64,000 nucleotides of DNA from Datnioides undecimradiatus (Eukaryota; Chordata; Actinopteri; Lobotiformes; Datnioididae). Location: positions 8,204,861-8,268,860 of the forward strand of contig WARS01000015.1 in NCBI GenBank assembly GCA_008933995.1. The letters are read 5' to 3'. The position numbers were made by a program, and so were the translations under genes. The stretch's first letter is position 1. Each line of letters opens with the position of its first letter. The notes under the pieces are model-generated. The model did not search any database. It had not been told where the DNA came from and saw only the letters and a list, made by a program, of their open reading frames with translations. This document shows positions 40,659 through 53,999 of this stretch, piece by piece.

Positions 40659-41435
40659 AATAAATCACTGTTAGTGTGAAGTCCAGCACACAAAGTGAGA
40701 AAGAAAAAGAGAAACTTGACCCGTGCTGTGAGCTAAATCATCCTGTGCTCTCTGCTTCAGAACCCAGCTACCTCAAGTGATGACTATCTCTGACTGTGTG
40801 AGCAGATTTTTGTCATTTTGCCCAAAACAGATGTTGTTGTAACAGAGATGACCCACTTCTTCATGGCTCAAGTGTCAGTGATGGGAAAGATATCCTTCCT
40901 AATTTCAGCTCTACTTTGCTCAATCGTTGTGGAAACCATTACTGTAAACTATACAAGGCCAGTACTATAGAATAATTGAGTCACAAAACAGCATTGAATG
41001 TGATCTGTGTGAGTAATGACTGTCATATGTGCTGCCATTCTAGGGATTGATTTGTTTAACAAACTCTATTGTATAGTGGTCTTTGAAGGACATATTGTGT
41101 TTGTTCCATGACTAATGTACAGTGCAGTATTATTATGTGGTGAACACTGACGGTTTTGTTCCTCAGCCTTGGAATACGCACAAATGTGTCATCTCAAATT
41201 ATAAAAACGTTTTCCATCTTTAAAAGAGGGTACAGAGATTCCTGTGCAGAAGTTATTACTACCAACCTATTTAAATCTGACTGGGAATGTTGAACATATG
41301 GAAGTGTAAATCAGTGGACAGATGTTGCTTAGTGTGGAGTATTGAGATAAAAGATATCTCAACACACCTGTCACCTTAAGAAAGACAAATGTGTTCCAAA
41401 TGATCAGTGTTGTGTAAAATATTGTTTGTAATAAA
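40659..41435 (+). terminator. ptger4: candidate polyadenylation signals of ptger4
   Basis: AATAAA occurs at 40659-40664, 114 bases after the stop codon, and at 41430-41435. The second sits in a T/GT-rich context and would give a 3' UTR of about 0.9 kb. Confidence 0.5.
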
Positions 41436-44179
41436 GTTATTCTTCTCTAGGAGAAGGTTTTAGTTAATAAATCAAAACCACAAAGGGATTATGCACCCTA
41501 TCCAAGGACTTGTGCTCATTTATTTAACTTGCAGGAGTCTTGTAGCTTGATTAATACTCATCTTCCTGTACATCAACATCCAGGCTCAAGTAACTGGAGA
41601 GCTTATTCACAGCATGCTGTATCAGTAAACAAGTATTAAAACTCATTTAATCAACTGTATCGTCAGAACATCAAAAAATTGTGAAAAACATTGATATAAA
41701 TTTTTTGAGGAGGTGACATCTTTGGTCCAAAATCCAAAAGTTTGCAATGATATAAAAAATGATAGAAAAAAGAAAATAATGCACATTTTTTAAGCTGTAC
41801 CAGCAGGTCAGTTTTGCTCGAACAATTAATCACTTAACAAAACAGTTGCCTAATTGTTTTGGCTCTAATTAGACAAAAATCTAAGGTTACTTCTTCATCC
41901 CAAAGTTTGTAAAAGTATTTATTTTGGAAAACAAGAGCCAATGAGTCACTTTCTCCTCAGTCCATTCTTGGCTCCTGTGCTGCAATTGTTTTAGTGGCAG
42001 AATTCCCCTTTTTAAATGTCTCATAATGCCGGTTGACACCTTCAGCTGCTGTTTTACTGCCATATAATAGACTGAACTTTTGAACTCTTGTTTGTTTAAA
42101 CCTGTTAACCGTTCCACTCAAATGAGCTTTATTTCAGCAGTTATGAAGTACACAGTCTACCTCCCCCCGCCCCCGTCAATACATCAGCCCCAGATTGTTG
42201 CTTAATGTCAGGGATTACATTCTTGCCTTTCTTGTTTCTCCCGTTGCTGTAAATTTTAGACAAGTTTGTTCGTGTGCATAAATGCTGAGAGTCACACCCC
42301 TCAAGACTGTACGGTATAATGATATTTAGTTAAACATTAAGATTTTGACGTACGCAAGTGGCCTATTAAACAGTATCCTTTAATTTATTATTTGATCCAG
42401 TCTTAAAATGATGCACTTTTTTGTATATGTTTATATGGTATTAAATTAAATCTGGAATTAAATCTGTGGATATATAGATCAGTTGTTATTTTATTTGCTT
42501 TGTATCACTTTTCATATCTGTACACGATGAACCGGTGCGTATCAAAACTGAGCGGTAATATCGAAGAACTTCTGTGTGTTCAGAAATACATTATGTACAT
42601 TTTATAGTGCTGCAGTAAATTAACACCCATGCTATTGTTTCACAGCAAACATGGCCTTTGACATGATGTCATACGTTGTCAACATAAAGCGGAAGTTAAT
42701 AACATGAGCAGCGAGTTTCTCACACTCATTTTTCTCTTTATTTATCTCATGACCCTCATTAGTAGAGACAAATGGCCTTGGAGAGGAGCACCACTTTTCC
42801 AAAGTTTATAGACAAATAAACCAAAGTTTAACAGTCTGGAGTTAAGTTACTTAAAATTAAGGTTTTTGTGCATATACAAAAAAATGATTATGGGTCAAAT
42901 AACTGATCCCAGACACACAGAAAAAGACAAAAACAGAGTCTTTAGTCTGGTGGAAAAGAAATCAGGGTCTCAGGAAGTAGACCTGGCTGACAGAGAGCTT
43001 CTCTCCTGAAACAATAAACACAATCGAAGGCTGCAGTTCATTGCAATTAAGCTTAAACAAGCATTGCAGTGGCTTAGGGAAACACGTTGTAGAGGCGCCT
43101 AAAAGACAGAGTGTCAGAGTATCCTCCAGACTCTGGGAACAACACACATTAATTGAATTAAACCGTGAAAAATGGGATTGTACTGTTGTAAGACACTGTG
43201 ATGCATGGAACGAGTCCTACACCTCTCAGCAATTTGATCCTCTTTGCTCTCAGAGTCTGTCGTGTCTAATTAAATGTATAAATGGAGAACCAATGATGCT
43301 GATGCTTAGCGTCTGTGTGAACAGGTGTACATTCACATTCAGTGCAAATGAGCTGTAGAACAGCCTCAGTGACCTCACAGAAACAAGTCTAACACTAAAC
43401 TGTTTCCAAGATCAGCAGTAAAAGAGTGTTTCTTTATTGGATGTTGTTAAGATTGGAGGTGGTAAAACTTGGATAAGAGGATCCTAAATCAAACATACAA
43501 TTTGACATGAAAGCTGGTGCCACATTGGAGGAAACCTGCAAAGCTGCTTTACATCAGCAGGGTCCTTCAGTGACGCCCTGCACCCTGTCCCCTCTGTGCT
43601 TGCTGATAAACAGCAGAGAACACCTGCTGTTCCTCCACATCTGCTGTCACCTTAAGTTGAAAAGGACACTAAACAATCTCTGTCTGAAAGATATGCCAGA
43701 GCCAAAGCAGGACTGATCAATGTCTTATGGGATGAGATAGCCCCTCTTCCCCTGAGGGGATGGAGAAAATAGGTGTTAAATGTAAGAAAACATGAGTCCC
43801 TACACTGTGTTTGGAGCTGTTTCTCTCACATTAGTGCCAAGATCATCCTCTGTCCATGTGGCACCCATAAAGCAATATGATCTTAGTGCTAATGTACTAT
43901 CAGAACAATGAGGCCTTGTTTGGTGACAAATCTGAAGGGTACAAAAATATATGTTCTCACACCAAGCAGACAGTTTGGGTTTTATTTTCCCAGGCTTTGA
44001 GATTTCTGCCTCTGACAGTTTTGATTGTGACTATTTTTTCTCGAAATAGAGGGTGTACCAAAGAAAACTGTTCACAGTGATTATCCAGAACAACAGGGAC
44101 ACTGTTTCTGCAAGGACAGGCTTTTTAGATGTTTATAGATGTAATGGCTTTTAATTTCATGCCATTCACTTTTATTGTA

Positions 44180-44499
44180 TTAAAGGGACAATCTGCCAAC
44201 CTTAGCCCTAAAGATCAGTTTGCTTATCATGAGTCACAAACTGGAGGTGTTGAATTAGACATTAGGCACAAAAAATCTGATGAAAAATGATTTTGAGTTG
44301 AAAAATATCTAATATCCAAATTTTTTAACCCATTTTAATTAAAAGTCAGGGTCATCCAGTCTCAGTTGCACAGCTCTCTTAGTAGAAATCTCAGAGCAAA
44401 CACCGCTAAAGATAGTATAAAACTATTTGCATGGACAGACGCTAATGAGTGTAAATGAGAAATAAGTGTTTTTGTAATTTGGGTGAAGTGACCCTTTAA
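44180..44499. mobile_element. MITE-like element bounded by TTAAAGGG inverted ends
   Basis: The left end TTAAAGGGACA and the right end, read in reverse complement as TTAAAGGGTCA, match at 10 of 11 positions and enclose 320 bases without coding capacity. TTAA at both borders could be a piggyBac-type target duplication, or simply part of the inverted repeat. The family is not identified. Confidence 0.6.
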
Positions 44500-46136
44500 C
44501 TCAAAGTAAAAACCAAAAGTGTAAAGATCAGCTGCAGCTTAGTTGTGTCTTTCCTGTTTGTATAAGAGGAAACACATTTTATTCTAATTCATCTCTTTTA
44601 AAATAACTAGTTGTTTTGAGTCAGTTGAGTCCAACTGCATTTAGAAGCATTTTCTGTCAGGGAGACATGGCCATGAGGCTGCAACAGAATAGAAAATAAG
44701 TCAAACAGATAAACTCGAAATAGATATTTTTTTGGTGTATTATCACATCCACTGTGTGAATACTCTATCTGAAGAATCTCCTGTTGCAACACATCTCATT
44801 GCAGCCTGTCCGTGTGTTCAGTCTGGTGAGGAAGACAATGTGAACAGCTCCAGGCGAGGAAGCAGGCGCCCTCCTGACTCCATTAAATCCCACACAAATA
44901 CACAGTATATGTAGAGCGACTTATTTCAAAGATTTTAAAGCAGAATTATGTACACCAGCAAGTTCCCATGAAATCAGCAGCTAATTGCTAACTTTGATCT
45001 CGGCTGTTACGCAATAACCCAGCAACTAGGAAAAACTTAACCACATGAGATGACCTGTCAGACAACAAGCCAATCTGATACAGATATATGGATCTTTAAA
45101 TAAATATATTGTGCATGTTTTAACACATTTCTCAAGGTCTTGTTTTTTGCAACGTAAGTTAAATAGTTGTAACTTTTAAAAAACATAAATGGCCTCATTG
45201 GTGTTCTAAGTTCTGACTAGAAATAATTAATTTATTTTTGGCATCACTGGGGAAAAAGATCCATAGTATCTTTTGAGCGGGTTGTAATTGCAGTGGTCAC
45301 AGTGAACCATTTCAGAGAAAGATGGCGTTCCTACTGTCAGATTGGTGTAAAATCTGGTGACTCCAATAAAACAATCTGCCTTCAATCAGTTTGCTACAAA
45401 ACAAGTGTATGAACGCATCCCTGCTCTACACAGAGCTTCAGGCTCAATGTGTTTGATGCCATAAACATCTGGCAAAGAGGTATGATGATAAATAGTGGGG
45501 AATATGTGTGGTGTGCCAGCCTGTCAACCCACTGTTAAAGAAGATGAGTCACAACAAGAGGAGGATATGAAGTTTCACATGGCAACCGACTCCTGCTGCC
45601 GTTCGAGTGATATGAGGCAGCAGAGAGAGATGTGGAAGGTTCTGCATTGTATGTTTAAATGTTGGTTATTGCAGCTTGTGTGCTGACATGTGTTTTGTAT
45701 CTAGGAGAAATTGACCAGTGGATGCATCTGGTGATGGTGCTGATGTGTGTGAGTGTGTGTCACTGCTGTTACTTCATTGGGGTCACAGCATTCCAACAGT
45801 TCACAGTAGGTCAAATAATGGCAGGGGGTTTTCGAGTTCACTGAATCAGTAAAATTCTAAAACTGCCGATATCAGTCACACCCTGCTTAAGAAAGTTGTA
45901 CAAACCCCATATAATGGAGGAAATAGACTGCAGGGAGTCCAAATGAAAAATTAAGTACTGAAATCAGTGAGTCAGCTGGTATTTCCTGTGCACCTCCCAC
46001 TTTGAGTCCAAATCTAAGCAGTGATCTCAGCTGTATGTCATGCACTTACATTTAAAAAAGACAAAAAGCAACAAGAAATCATACATACAAACTTGCAAAA
46101 TGTTGATAAAAGAAAATGATACAAATGGTACAAGGA

Positions 46137-46342
46137 TTAAATAACATGAACACATTATATCTTGTTTGTTTGTTGTAACTTGAATTGTGCTATGTTCCAA
46201 TTTTATGCACCAGGCTGTTTCTTGGCCAGGCACTGTAATTCCTGAAAATTTCAGGAAACCACATGATACTGGTATTGATCTTCTCATCTAACTCTTGGCA
46301 AGAAAAAAAGTATTTCCCAAAGCATCAACCTATTCCTTTAAC
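46137..46342. repeat. dispersed percomorph-type repeat
   Basis: Contains ACATTATATCTTGTTTGTTT, GGCTGTTTCTTGGCCAGGCA, GATCTTCTCATCTAACTCTT and TATTTCCCAAAGCATC in order, ending in CTATTCCTTTAA-type sequence. It shares its end with the 11.4-kb copy. The CTTTAA end resembles the ends of the 44180-44499 element. Confidence 0.65.
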
Positions 46343-49300
46343 ATAAATGTAATAATGATGTGGTACAAATGGATGGAAAAACAACTTAATTAGTTTACAA
46401 AGACTTTCACTTATTAATAATTTAGTGATGTCTGAACATCCACCACATCAGAGAGATTAGTTAGTGTCAGGTTGGAGCACAAAATGCAATGGTAAACAGC
46501 TTAACCGCACAGTCTCAGGTCCACAGTGAGGCAATCCAACAGAAAGTCACATGCTCACACACATACTGGAAGCCAGCAGCGTTTCCCAGCTCACATCACC
46601 GTCGCTGCCAACTCTGCTCCTCAGTAAGTGATTCTTGGAAGACTCAGCATATTTTGTTTTACAACAATTCTTCTCCTTCATTCCTCAAATAATCATTATC
46701 TGCTGCAGTCACTTATTACAGGCTGCGTGGAATTCCACCATCACCATTTCTCCGCACCATTAATTATTTTACTCAAAACAGGTTAATTTGACCACAGAGC
46801 TTCTCCAGATACTGGAGGCTGAGCTGCAGCTCTGCCTGGGAGTCAGATTACTGCATCTCACTCTGGGGCTTTCTAACAAATGGTGCTTTGAAACAACGCT
46901 GATGGCTTTAATGCTGCTCATATCCTGATTTGTTTTAAGATCTCTGCACCTCATAACTCAATCTCGGTTTCTCTGTGTGCCACCATCAGCAGTGACAAAT
47001 GCATCAAACCACTTCATTAGTCACATGCTGTATCAGCAGGAAAGTGAATATGAATCACAGGCTCTTTAAAAGCATGTGTGTGTAAAGTGTAAAGTGAGTG
47101 CTATTTCAGTTCACCAAACTACAATATGGATATTTCGACCCAGTTTTAGTCAAAACAAACAGACGTGTTACCTGAAAAAACAGTCAGAAATGCACTAAAC
47201 AAAATGATCTATAGTGACTTTAAAGATACAATTGACCAAACTGTGTATATATTACAGTTTAAAAGAGTTTTTATTTTGAGTAAATAACCAGTAATACATA
47301 AAAGAGATAATAACACTGATTTTAAGTGAGTGATAGTATAGCCTACATGTTAGAGAAGACGTGTGTCTGTGAGACATAATTCCATATGCAAAGTCAATAA
47401 CTTTGTCTTTGTCACCAAAACTAGCCATTAATACACTCCAGTGCACAGCCTTTAGTTTTTGGAAAGGGCCATTCAGGTTATAAAATCAGGCTGGACAAAC
47501 AGCAGTGAAATGAACAGGTTAGAACAAATTATTTCCCAAAAGTGATGCTGAAGTAATTTAATGCATAAAACACATGAAAACAAGTATGTGTAAGTAATGT
47601 GCAACAGCTGTGAGAACAACTGTAGAATTAAATCTCACTGCTATTTGTGTCAGTATTCTTCAGTCAAACCATAGCAGTCATTGATCAGTTGGCTAGATGT
47701 CCTCTCCCTGACATTCATGGTCTTTGTTGAACAAAACATAAACAGTTAAGATGACGTCTGACAGAACATATCCATGCTGATTTATTTGAGGACTTGTTTG
47801 CTGTCATTTCATTTCTGGGAAATAATTTAGTACCTTTTTTCAGAATGACAAGGCCAGGCCCAGGGCATGTGAGTCAGTCTGTTTAGCTCACAAAGCCTGT
47901 TTTAGCCTGTACAAGAACACTCTTATATGGAGCAGGTACCAGAGCATGATACAAGGTTATAAACTGGACAGGTAGCAAAATAGGTGCAGTCTATTTTAAA
48001 CACTCTAATGTACTTTCCTGAGTTGCTTTAGGAGAGCCATCATGGAAGCCTAAATTGTCCTTGTAGGGAAATTGTTTAGACACTATATGTACAGCTGGTG
48101 AAGAGTGTAACAGAAACAGACTTCACTGCACATCTGCACTCCTTCACATTGTGACGTCTTTGGTACTTTCTTGCATGCTGAAAGTGTACTGAGAGGTGAC
48201 ATCTGATACAGTGTCTGCAAGTAAGCGCACTTGTTCTCTGTTCCCAGTAAAGCACTGGTAAAGCACTTACATTCATGTTGATCCGTGCCACATGACAATT
48301 TGTGGCCCTGGTCTGGGCAGTGGAAATGAGCATGGCGTCTTGCTGCCTTTGGTGAGGGGCAAGGAGCTGAACTGAAGAATCACAAAGTGGAAGAAACCCG
48401 AGCTGTACAGCCAAATACCTATGTAAGCATGCAAAAACACATATGCAATCCACATTTATTATGGTTAACAACATATGAAGCATGCAAAAACACACATACA
48501 ATAAAGGTTTATTATAATTTATAGGATTATATTCTGAATAATTTGCTCATAAAATGCCCAGATGCACACTGTTCCCATTCATTTCTGGCCCTTTTGAAGT
48601 CATTGACTTTATAAAACATTTCAGGTTGACATAAAATAGCTGATTTAAGGCCTGGTGATGTTGTTTTATCTTGGTGGCCTAATTGACCTCTCCACTAAAT
48701 CATGTTTCTCTAGTACGTACCTTTCACCAGAAGTTCCCATGCATGCCTTTAGCTCAGAGGCACAACTGACGTGTTACAGACTATTTTCAAAAAGCTGACA
48801 TAAACAACAGCAGTAGCAGATGTGCAAGGAGTACACTTGCAGCAAATTTTGTGTATGAATCATCAATCATCATCATCATGAGAATAAGGTCAGCTAAGAC
48901 CTGAATCGAACAACCAAATCTGTTGTCTGTTTCTGAAAAGTTTCAGTCGGGACAGCCTCAAAAAACAAAAAACATCTAACACAGTAAGAGAAAATTTTTT
49001 GAGTTATAGCAGTGATCTGTTCTGACCCTACTTTTACTCTGGGACCACAGGTTCTGCTTTGAGAGACATATCCCCTTAAAGTGCCCATATCTTTCTCAGC
49101 TTAATTAGAAGCTAAAGCAGGACGTTCACACTGAAAGTTGAACGGCAGCGATGAAATAGATACTAGAGCTTATTCAACTCCCAGCCCAGCTTCAAAGGCT
49201 ATGGTGCCATTCTGACTGAGGTCGTACATTGATGCTGACAAGTTCACATTCTTTATATTTTGGCAGGTCGAGCCATGAACATGACAGGGAAAAGCAAATT

Positions 49301-51988
49301 ACGATATGATACTTTAATGTTTGGGATTCAGCGCTGTTTTTATAACAATCTGCACCACTGCTTTCCATGGAAAGTACATAGTTGCTGTAGTGGCAACTGA
49401 ACGAACCAAATTTGGAAGACGACAGACACATTCTGTGATCTCAATGTTTAAAAGCTTTAAAATTTGTCTTATCTGTAAAAACATCAGTAAAGAAGTTTCA
49501 CAATACAGTGATGTGCTGAGAAATGTCCATCCTTATTTTATGTTTTTGAATGTACACTGGATTACATTTTGCTTTCAGTGTTAAACCTTTCATACTAAAA
49601 TTGCTTGATATTTTTGTCTTTATTGATTTTTCATATTTCACAAACTCTCCATGCTCTCAGAATGGTTTGCTCTTACATGTTTCTTTTGTTTGCGAGTGTT
49701 TGGTTCCTTAAATGCAAAAAACAGTAAAGATACAAAAAAGAATAACTGATGAATCTATGTCAGCAAAACTTTCCTGAATAATTGTGAAGAATGAGAGTTT
49801 ATATTTCAGATGTTGTTGAATGAGAGGTACTGTGCCATTGTTCCAATTGCCAATAATTACAAAACCCCAATGGCAAAAAAAAAAAAAAAAAAGTAGTTTT
49901 GGACCAAATTTGTTTGACAGCCATTATTGCGTTGGAAAACAAAAGCACAGTTCAGCAGCCCCAGCACTTCTGCAGGAGAAGCCATGTTTGCTTTTTATTA
50001 CATCATTTTTCATTGCTTCATGGTACAGATCTAAGGCTGTAATAATAAAACCTGTCCGTTAATGCTATGCTGCTAAGAAGACCTTCACTGGCACAGTTAG
50101 TGCTTTAATTAGACTTTCATAAAATGTCCAGTGCTCATTTTTTATTTATGCTGGAAGGAGTAAGATTTGCAAAACTGTTTTCCTGTACAGCAATTAAACG
50201 TATCAATTAGGCTCTTATTGTGGAATGCTGTAAAGATATTTCCAAGTGAAAAAATGATGCCCCAGCAGAATGAATTCAACAAAGCACCTTTGACATGGGT
50301 TCTCACTGAGGGTCACATTTAAATCACCTGGTGACCACGGAATAAATACTATCAAGCATCAACCTCTGTCTGTGTTGCGTAACCCCACATAAACAACTCA
50401 CTGTGAGAAGGGACAAACCACCTTGCCCTTGTCAAATGAATCAGTGTTTAGGTTTCACCACGATCTGATTCCCTTGTCATAACATAATTTGACCACAGTC
50501 GTGAACAGTGACTGTGTTCCTCACGTATCCTGCTGTGACAATCCATTTCCTCTTCATTTCCTTCTGTGCATCCTTTGTGAACTGTAAGGACCCTCCACCG
50601 TGTTTGTTTTGAGAGTCTTTGCAGAGTGTCTTCAGTGTCGCAGAGCCGCAGCTATGTTATCACGAAGTTCCTTCTGGACGGGATAGAAAATAAACATTTG
50701 TAGCTTTGGGAAACCAATTAAGCTTATAATCTAAAAGCCATGAGGGGATCTGAATACAGCATCAGATGTAAGGGACATTTCAGACTCCCATTGGAGTTTA
50801 TATCGCTGCTTGATGTTTATATCTCAAAAATAAATCAAGGTCAACCAGTTCAGGACATTTCTCAGAGTTGATAAAGAATCACTACAACTTTATGTGAAGG
50901 GTAGAAAGACACAGCTCTGTTTGTTTGGTTTCATCTCATTTTTCTCAAAGTCAATGTATCAGCAACTCTGAGTTGTTCATTAGGTGTGATGGAGCAAGCT
51001 CTCTAAACTGTTCTGCTGTTTAACAAAACATGAGTCAACGGAAACTGAGATAAATTGAAAAATGAATGAATGATGATGAATGAATGATGTTTCTTTGTAA
51101 TTTTGGGTTTTTTTGTACTCTTAAACCTGCATTTTACATATACACATATTTATATACTGTGGACAGTATTATGCAACCTATGAAAGCTGCGGTGTAGCTT
51201 GTAATTCACAGATTCACACTCTGGTCAACCAAAGAGGAAAGGACAATATAGCTAGAGTGGTATCAGTGTCCTTTAGTCTGCTGAACAATCTACAATGATA
51301 ACAAGTGGACCAACGGCATGAGCTTTGGGAGTCAACCCTTTTTAATCTGTGTTCAAAGAAACTACAGATAAATGCTGTGTCTGATGTCCAGTATCTGTCC
51401 CCTATGGATATGTACACCCCCAGCCTATCTGCGTCTCTGTAGTTTAAAATGCTTCCTTTGCCCTTGATGAATCTGAAAGAAGTTGAAAATTCTTCTGATT
51501 TACTACAGGCAGCTTGTTTATGGAGTCTGTCAGGACAAACATCTTAAAAGATTTTGAAGGAACTCCTTTTCCTGCTGCCATCCCTGATATGAATCTTATC
51601 TCATGTTATCCAATACCTGCTTCTCTTAATTGTTTTGGTGATCCATTTTAATCTACTCTTTGGAATCTAAATACGTCTGCAAAACCAGTTAAAGGATTAC
51701 TTTCCTGCGTACGTTGTGATTGTACAGCCGAGCAGCAACTACTAATGAATAACCATAACACTAAGAGTGGAATATGACATATGCAATGACCAGAAATTAA
51801 GGTATGACACTCTTAACCACATTCTGCAAAACTACTTAAAACTTACATTTCTGGCGTTAAAATCAAACGGTAATCATAATTTATGACCTGTAACAAAACA
51901 CTCACTTTGGCCACAGTGAGCATTCACAGGTGCAAACATTAACAGAAAAATTGGTCCAAATTAGAGTAGAGTACTGAGAGTGTATGAA

Positions 51989-52129
51989 TCACTGGTGCTG
52001 AAGCACTGCAGCGAGAGAGGGGCAGACAGAAAGGCAGAGGGAGAGGAAGGGTGAGGGAAACAGAAGGAGGAAGATGAGGACAAGGAAGAGGAAGAGCATC
52101 CAGGGATTCATTGTGGCTAAACACATCAT
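51989..52129 (-). other. 46-codon hydrophobic open frame (doubtful)
   Basis: The minus-strand frame starts MMCLATMNPW and continues through about 20 Leu/Phe/Val/Ile residues before a Ser/Pro/Cys-rich end. It could encode a single-pass micropeptide. The hydrophobicity, however, comes from a long CT-rich strand, which by chance encodes Leu, Phe, Ser and Pro, so coding status is doubtful. Confidence 0.12.
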
Positions 52130-53377
52130 GCCAGGCAGAATGTCTACTGTGCAGCCAAGGGAAACATTGCTGAAAGTGGAGACAAAAACACTTACCCAGA
52201 CAGAAAAAAAAAAAAATTCAGTCGTCACAATTTCCATATTGTCTACCATTTTCTGTGTGTAAAAATCTTTCATAAGGAGACTATTAATACTGTTTAAATA
52301 TTACAATACATTTTTTTTCTTTGCTTTGTATGTGTTCTGTATTTGAACACTATTAACTTTTACACTGTGAACACAAAAATGAATAATATTTAATGTGTTG
52401 TTCCCTTTATATACACATGAAAAGCTTTACATTGCATAGAACTTTCTTTACTGTCATAATCTGAATGATGCAAATGGTGCTCATCATCTGCTGAGCGAAT
52501 GTAATGGTGCAAACAATAAGGCAGTATGAGTTCCAAATGCAAAAGGAGGTATCTCCCTCTGCTGGCCGTAATGAGGCCTACACAGCAAATATGAACCTGC
52601 GCTTTTCTCATTTGTATTATCCACTACCCAACTTCACAAATATGAATGCTCAGCATTAACGGTTTGTAACCTGACACATAAAATAATCTCTGTACGAGAG
52701 AAAAAGGTATATACTGTAATAGATTTAATAATTATTTAATTTAATAATTTAATTTAATAATAATTTTGGACAATTGAGGTTGACACTGAAAAAACCTAAT
52801 GTAATCTTAAAGAGCATGAACAATACTTTCAATAATGTTAACTCAAGTTACTGCGTGATTTTAATTTCATTTCAATTATCATTTGATATTAAAGTCCTAA
52901 ATACTTACAAATTACAATAATTGGCAACAGCCAAAGCCAGTGATGGAGTGAAGATAGAATGATATATTGGGGAAAATTCAGGTGTTCATTTCACCACAAG
53001 AAGAGATAAGTATAGAAAAATGAGAAACTTTCAAGAAAAAAGATTGTATATAACATTAAATCTAAACACAAGCAGTTTAACTCAATTACATTATTTATCA
53101 TTAATTAATTAAATTTTGAGTTTGTTTGATCTTGGTATTTTAAATTAGACTTCTTGATTAGATGAACGATTTTCCTTAACAGAAACAACGAAGCCCCTCC
53201 CTAACGTCCTGTGTCCGCAAAACAGCATTAGAGAAACTCTGATTTTTATCGTGAGACAACTTTAATCAGTGTAAATGTATGTTCTAATCACCGAGTCGGT
53301 TTGTTTTGGGGAGAAGGTGACCTTTGCAGATATTTCGGCTGTCTGAACAATAAAAATCCTTCCTTCAAAAATCTTAC

Positions 53378-53431
53378 CTGGCAATAACAAGCTGCTAGCA
53401 TGGCAATGGCGGTGAAAACATCAACTCCCAT
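53378..53431 (-). CDS. possible first coding exon of an unidentified minus-strand gene
   Basis: On the minus strand an ATG in fair context (GATCATGG) opens 18 codons, MGVDVFTAIAMLAACYCQ, and ends exactly at a consensus donor (CAG then GTAAGA). The peptide is hydrophobic, like a signal peptide or membrane anchor. I could not place a second exon in phase 0 with confidence; the nearby hydrophobic frame at 51989-52129 does not fit this phase. It would be transcribed away from loxhd1. I do not recognise the protein. Confidence 0.3.
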
Positions 53432-53618
53432 GATCCCACGCTACTTCAGGACGTCACCAGACGTTAATCGTTAATGTTTTGATTGTGTGACGCCTAGTGG
53501 TAGAAATTAAATATTGTACGTCTGTTTTGTAAAGGGCCAAACACTCAATGCACGATGTATAAAACATCTGAATACCTTCTTCACCACTCGGTTAAAGAAA
53601 AGGACCGAAGAAACAGCC

Positions 53619-53632
53619 GTTACTATGGTGAC
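53619..53632 (-). promoter_or_regulatory. RFX-type X-box
   Basis: The minus strand reads GTCACCATAGTAAC, a full match to the X-box consensus GTNRCC-N2-RGYAAC bound by RFX factors. It lies 188 bases upstream of the orphan minus-strand ATG and about 1.04 kb upstream of the loxhd1 ATG. Confidence 0.5.
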
Positions 53633-53999
53633 CGCGAGGGGGCAGATTAGTGCTGTGAAAACACAAACGCAGGAAGCCCAAAGTTGAGCACAAACCATTC
53701 ACCCTGTTTTCAGCAGCAGGTTAGTCGTCACAATAGAAGTTATTTTCGGGTTTTAACATTTGTCCACTGTCCAGCATCTCAACATACAGCCTGCCAGCCA
53801 AGCTAGCAAAGACAGAATTATCGAAGAGCCGCGCTGCTCGCAGCAGGGTGAGTGCCAATGATGCTGGCTGTGAAAGTTTCCAACGAATAAAAAATAATAA
53901 TAGTTCCCAGCGGACAGCAAACACGTACAAAGTCACAAAAAATCCCCATCTATTTTTTTTTTATTATTATTTTTACTTTTCCCTTAAAGAGAAGGTAAC

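Larger units (their letters stand above)
41500..53300. other. gene-poor region between ptger4 and loxhd1
   Basis: About 11.8 kb without a supported gene. Contents are a TTAA-ended MITE-like element (44180-44499), a dispersed fish repeat (46137-46342), an A-run near 49876, a purine-rich strand at 51990-52110, and AT-rich runs such as 52720-52770. Open frames of up to 141 codons (for example 48076-48501 minus and 43041-43358 plus) have no family signature. Confidence 0.5.

Noticed and set aside
43041-43358. 105-codon plus-strand frame
   Set aside because: No family signature and no flanking exons; overlapping frames are open on the other strand too.
45495-45844. Two overlapping plus-strand frames rich in Cys and Met, one with a hydrophobic stretch
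   Set aside because: No splice logic joins them and no known domain is visible.
48076-48501. 141-codon minus-strand frame, the longest in the 41-53 kb region
   Set aside because: No domain, no homology that I recognise, and Cys/His-rich composition without a regular spacing; treated as chance.
51990-52200. Tiny 28-base interval between a GTAAGT-like donor and a TTTCAG acceptor on the minus strand
   Set aside because: Too short to be a vertebrate intron.
53507-53698. 62-residue hydrophobic minus-strand frame starting MVCAQLWASC
   Set aside because: It spans the X-box and a probable promoter, has no supporting splice signals, and is not a family I recognise. Possibly chance, or 5' flank of the orphan exon.
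53721-53936. 71-codon minus-strand frame ending ENNFYCDD
   Set aside because: The composition is protein-like, but there is no recognised family and no clear exon boundaries, and it sits in the presumed intergenic promoter region.
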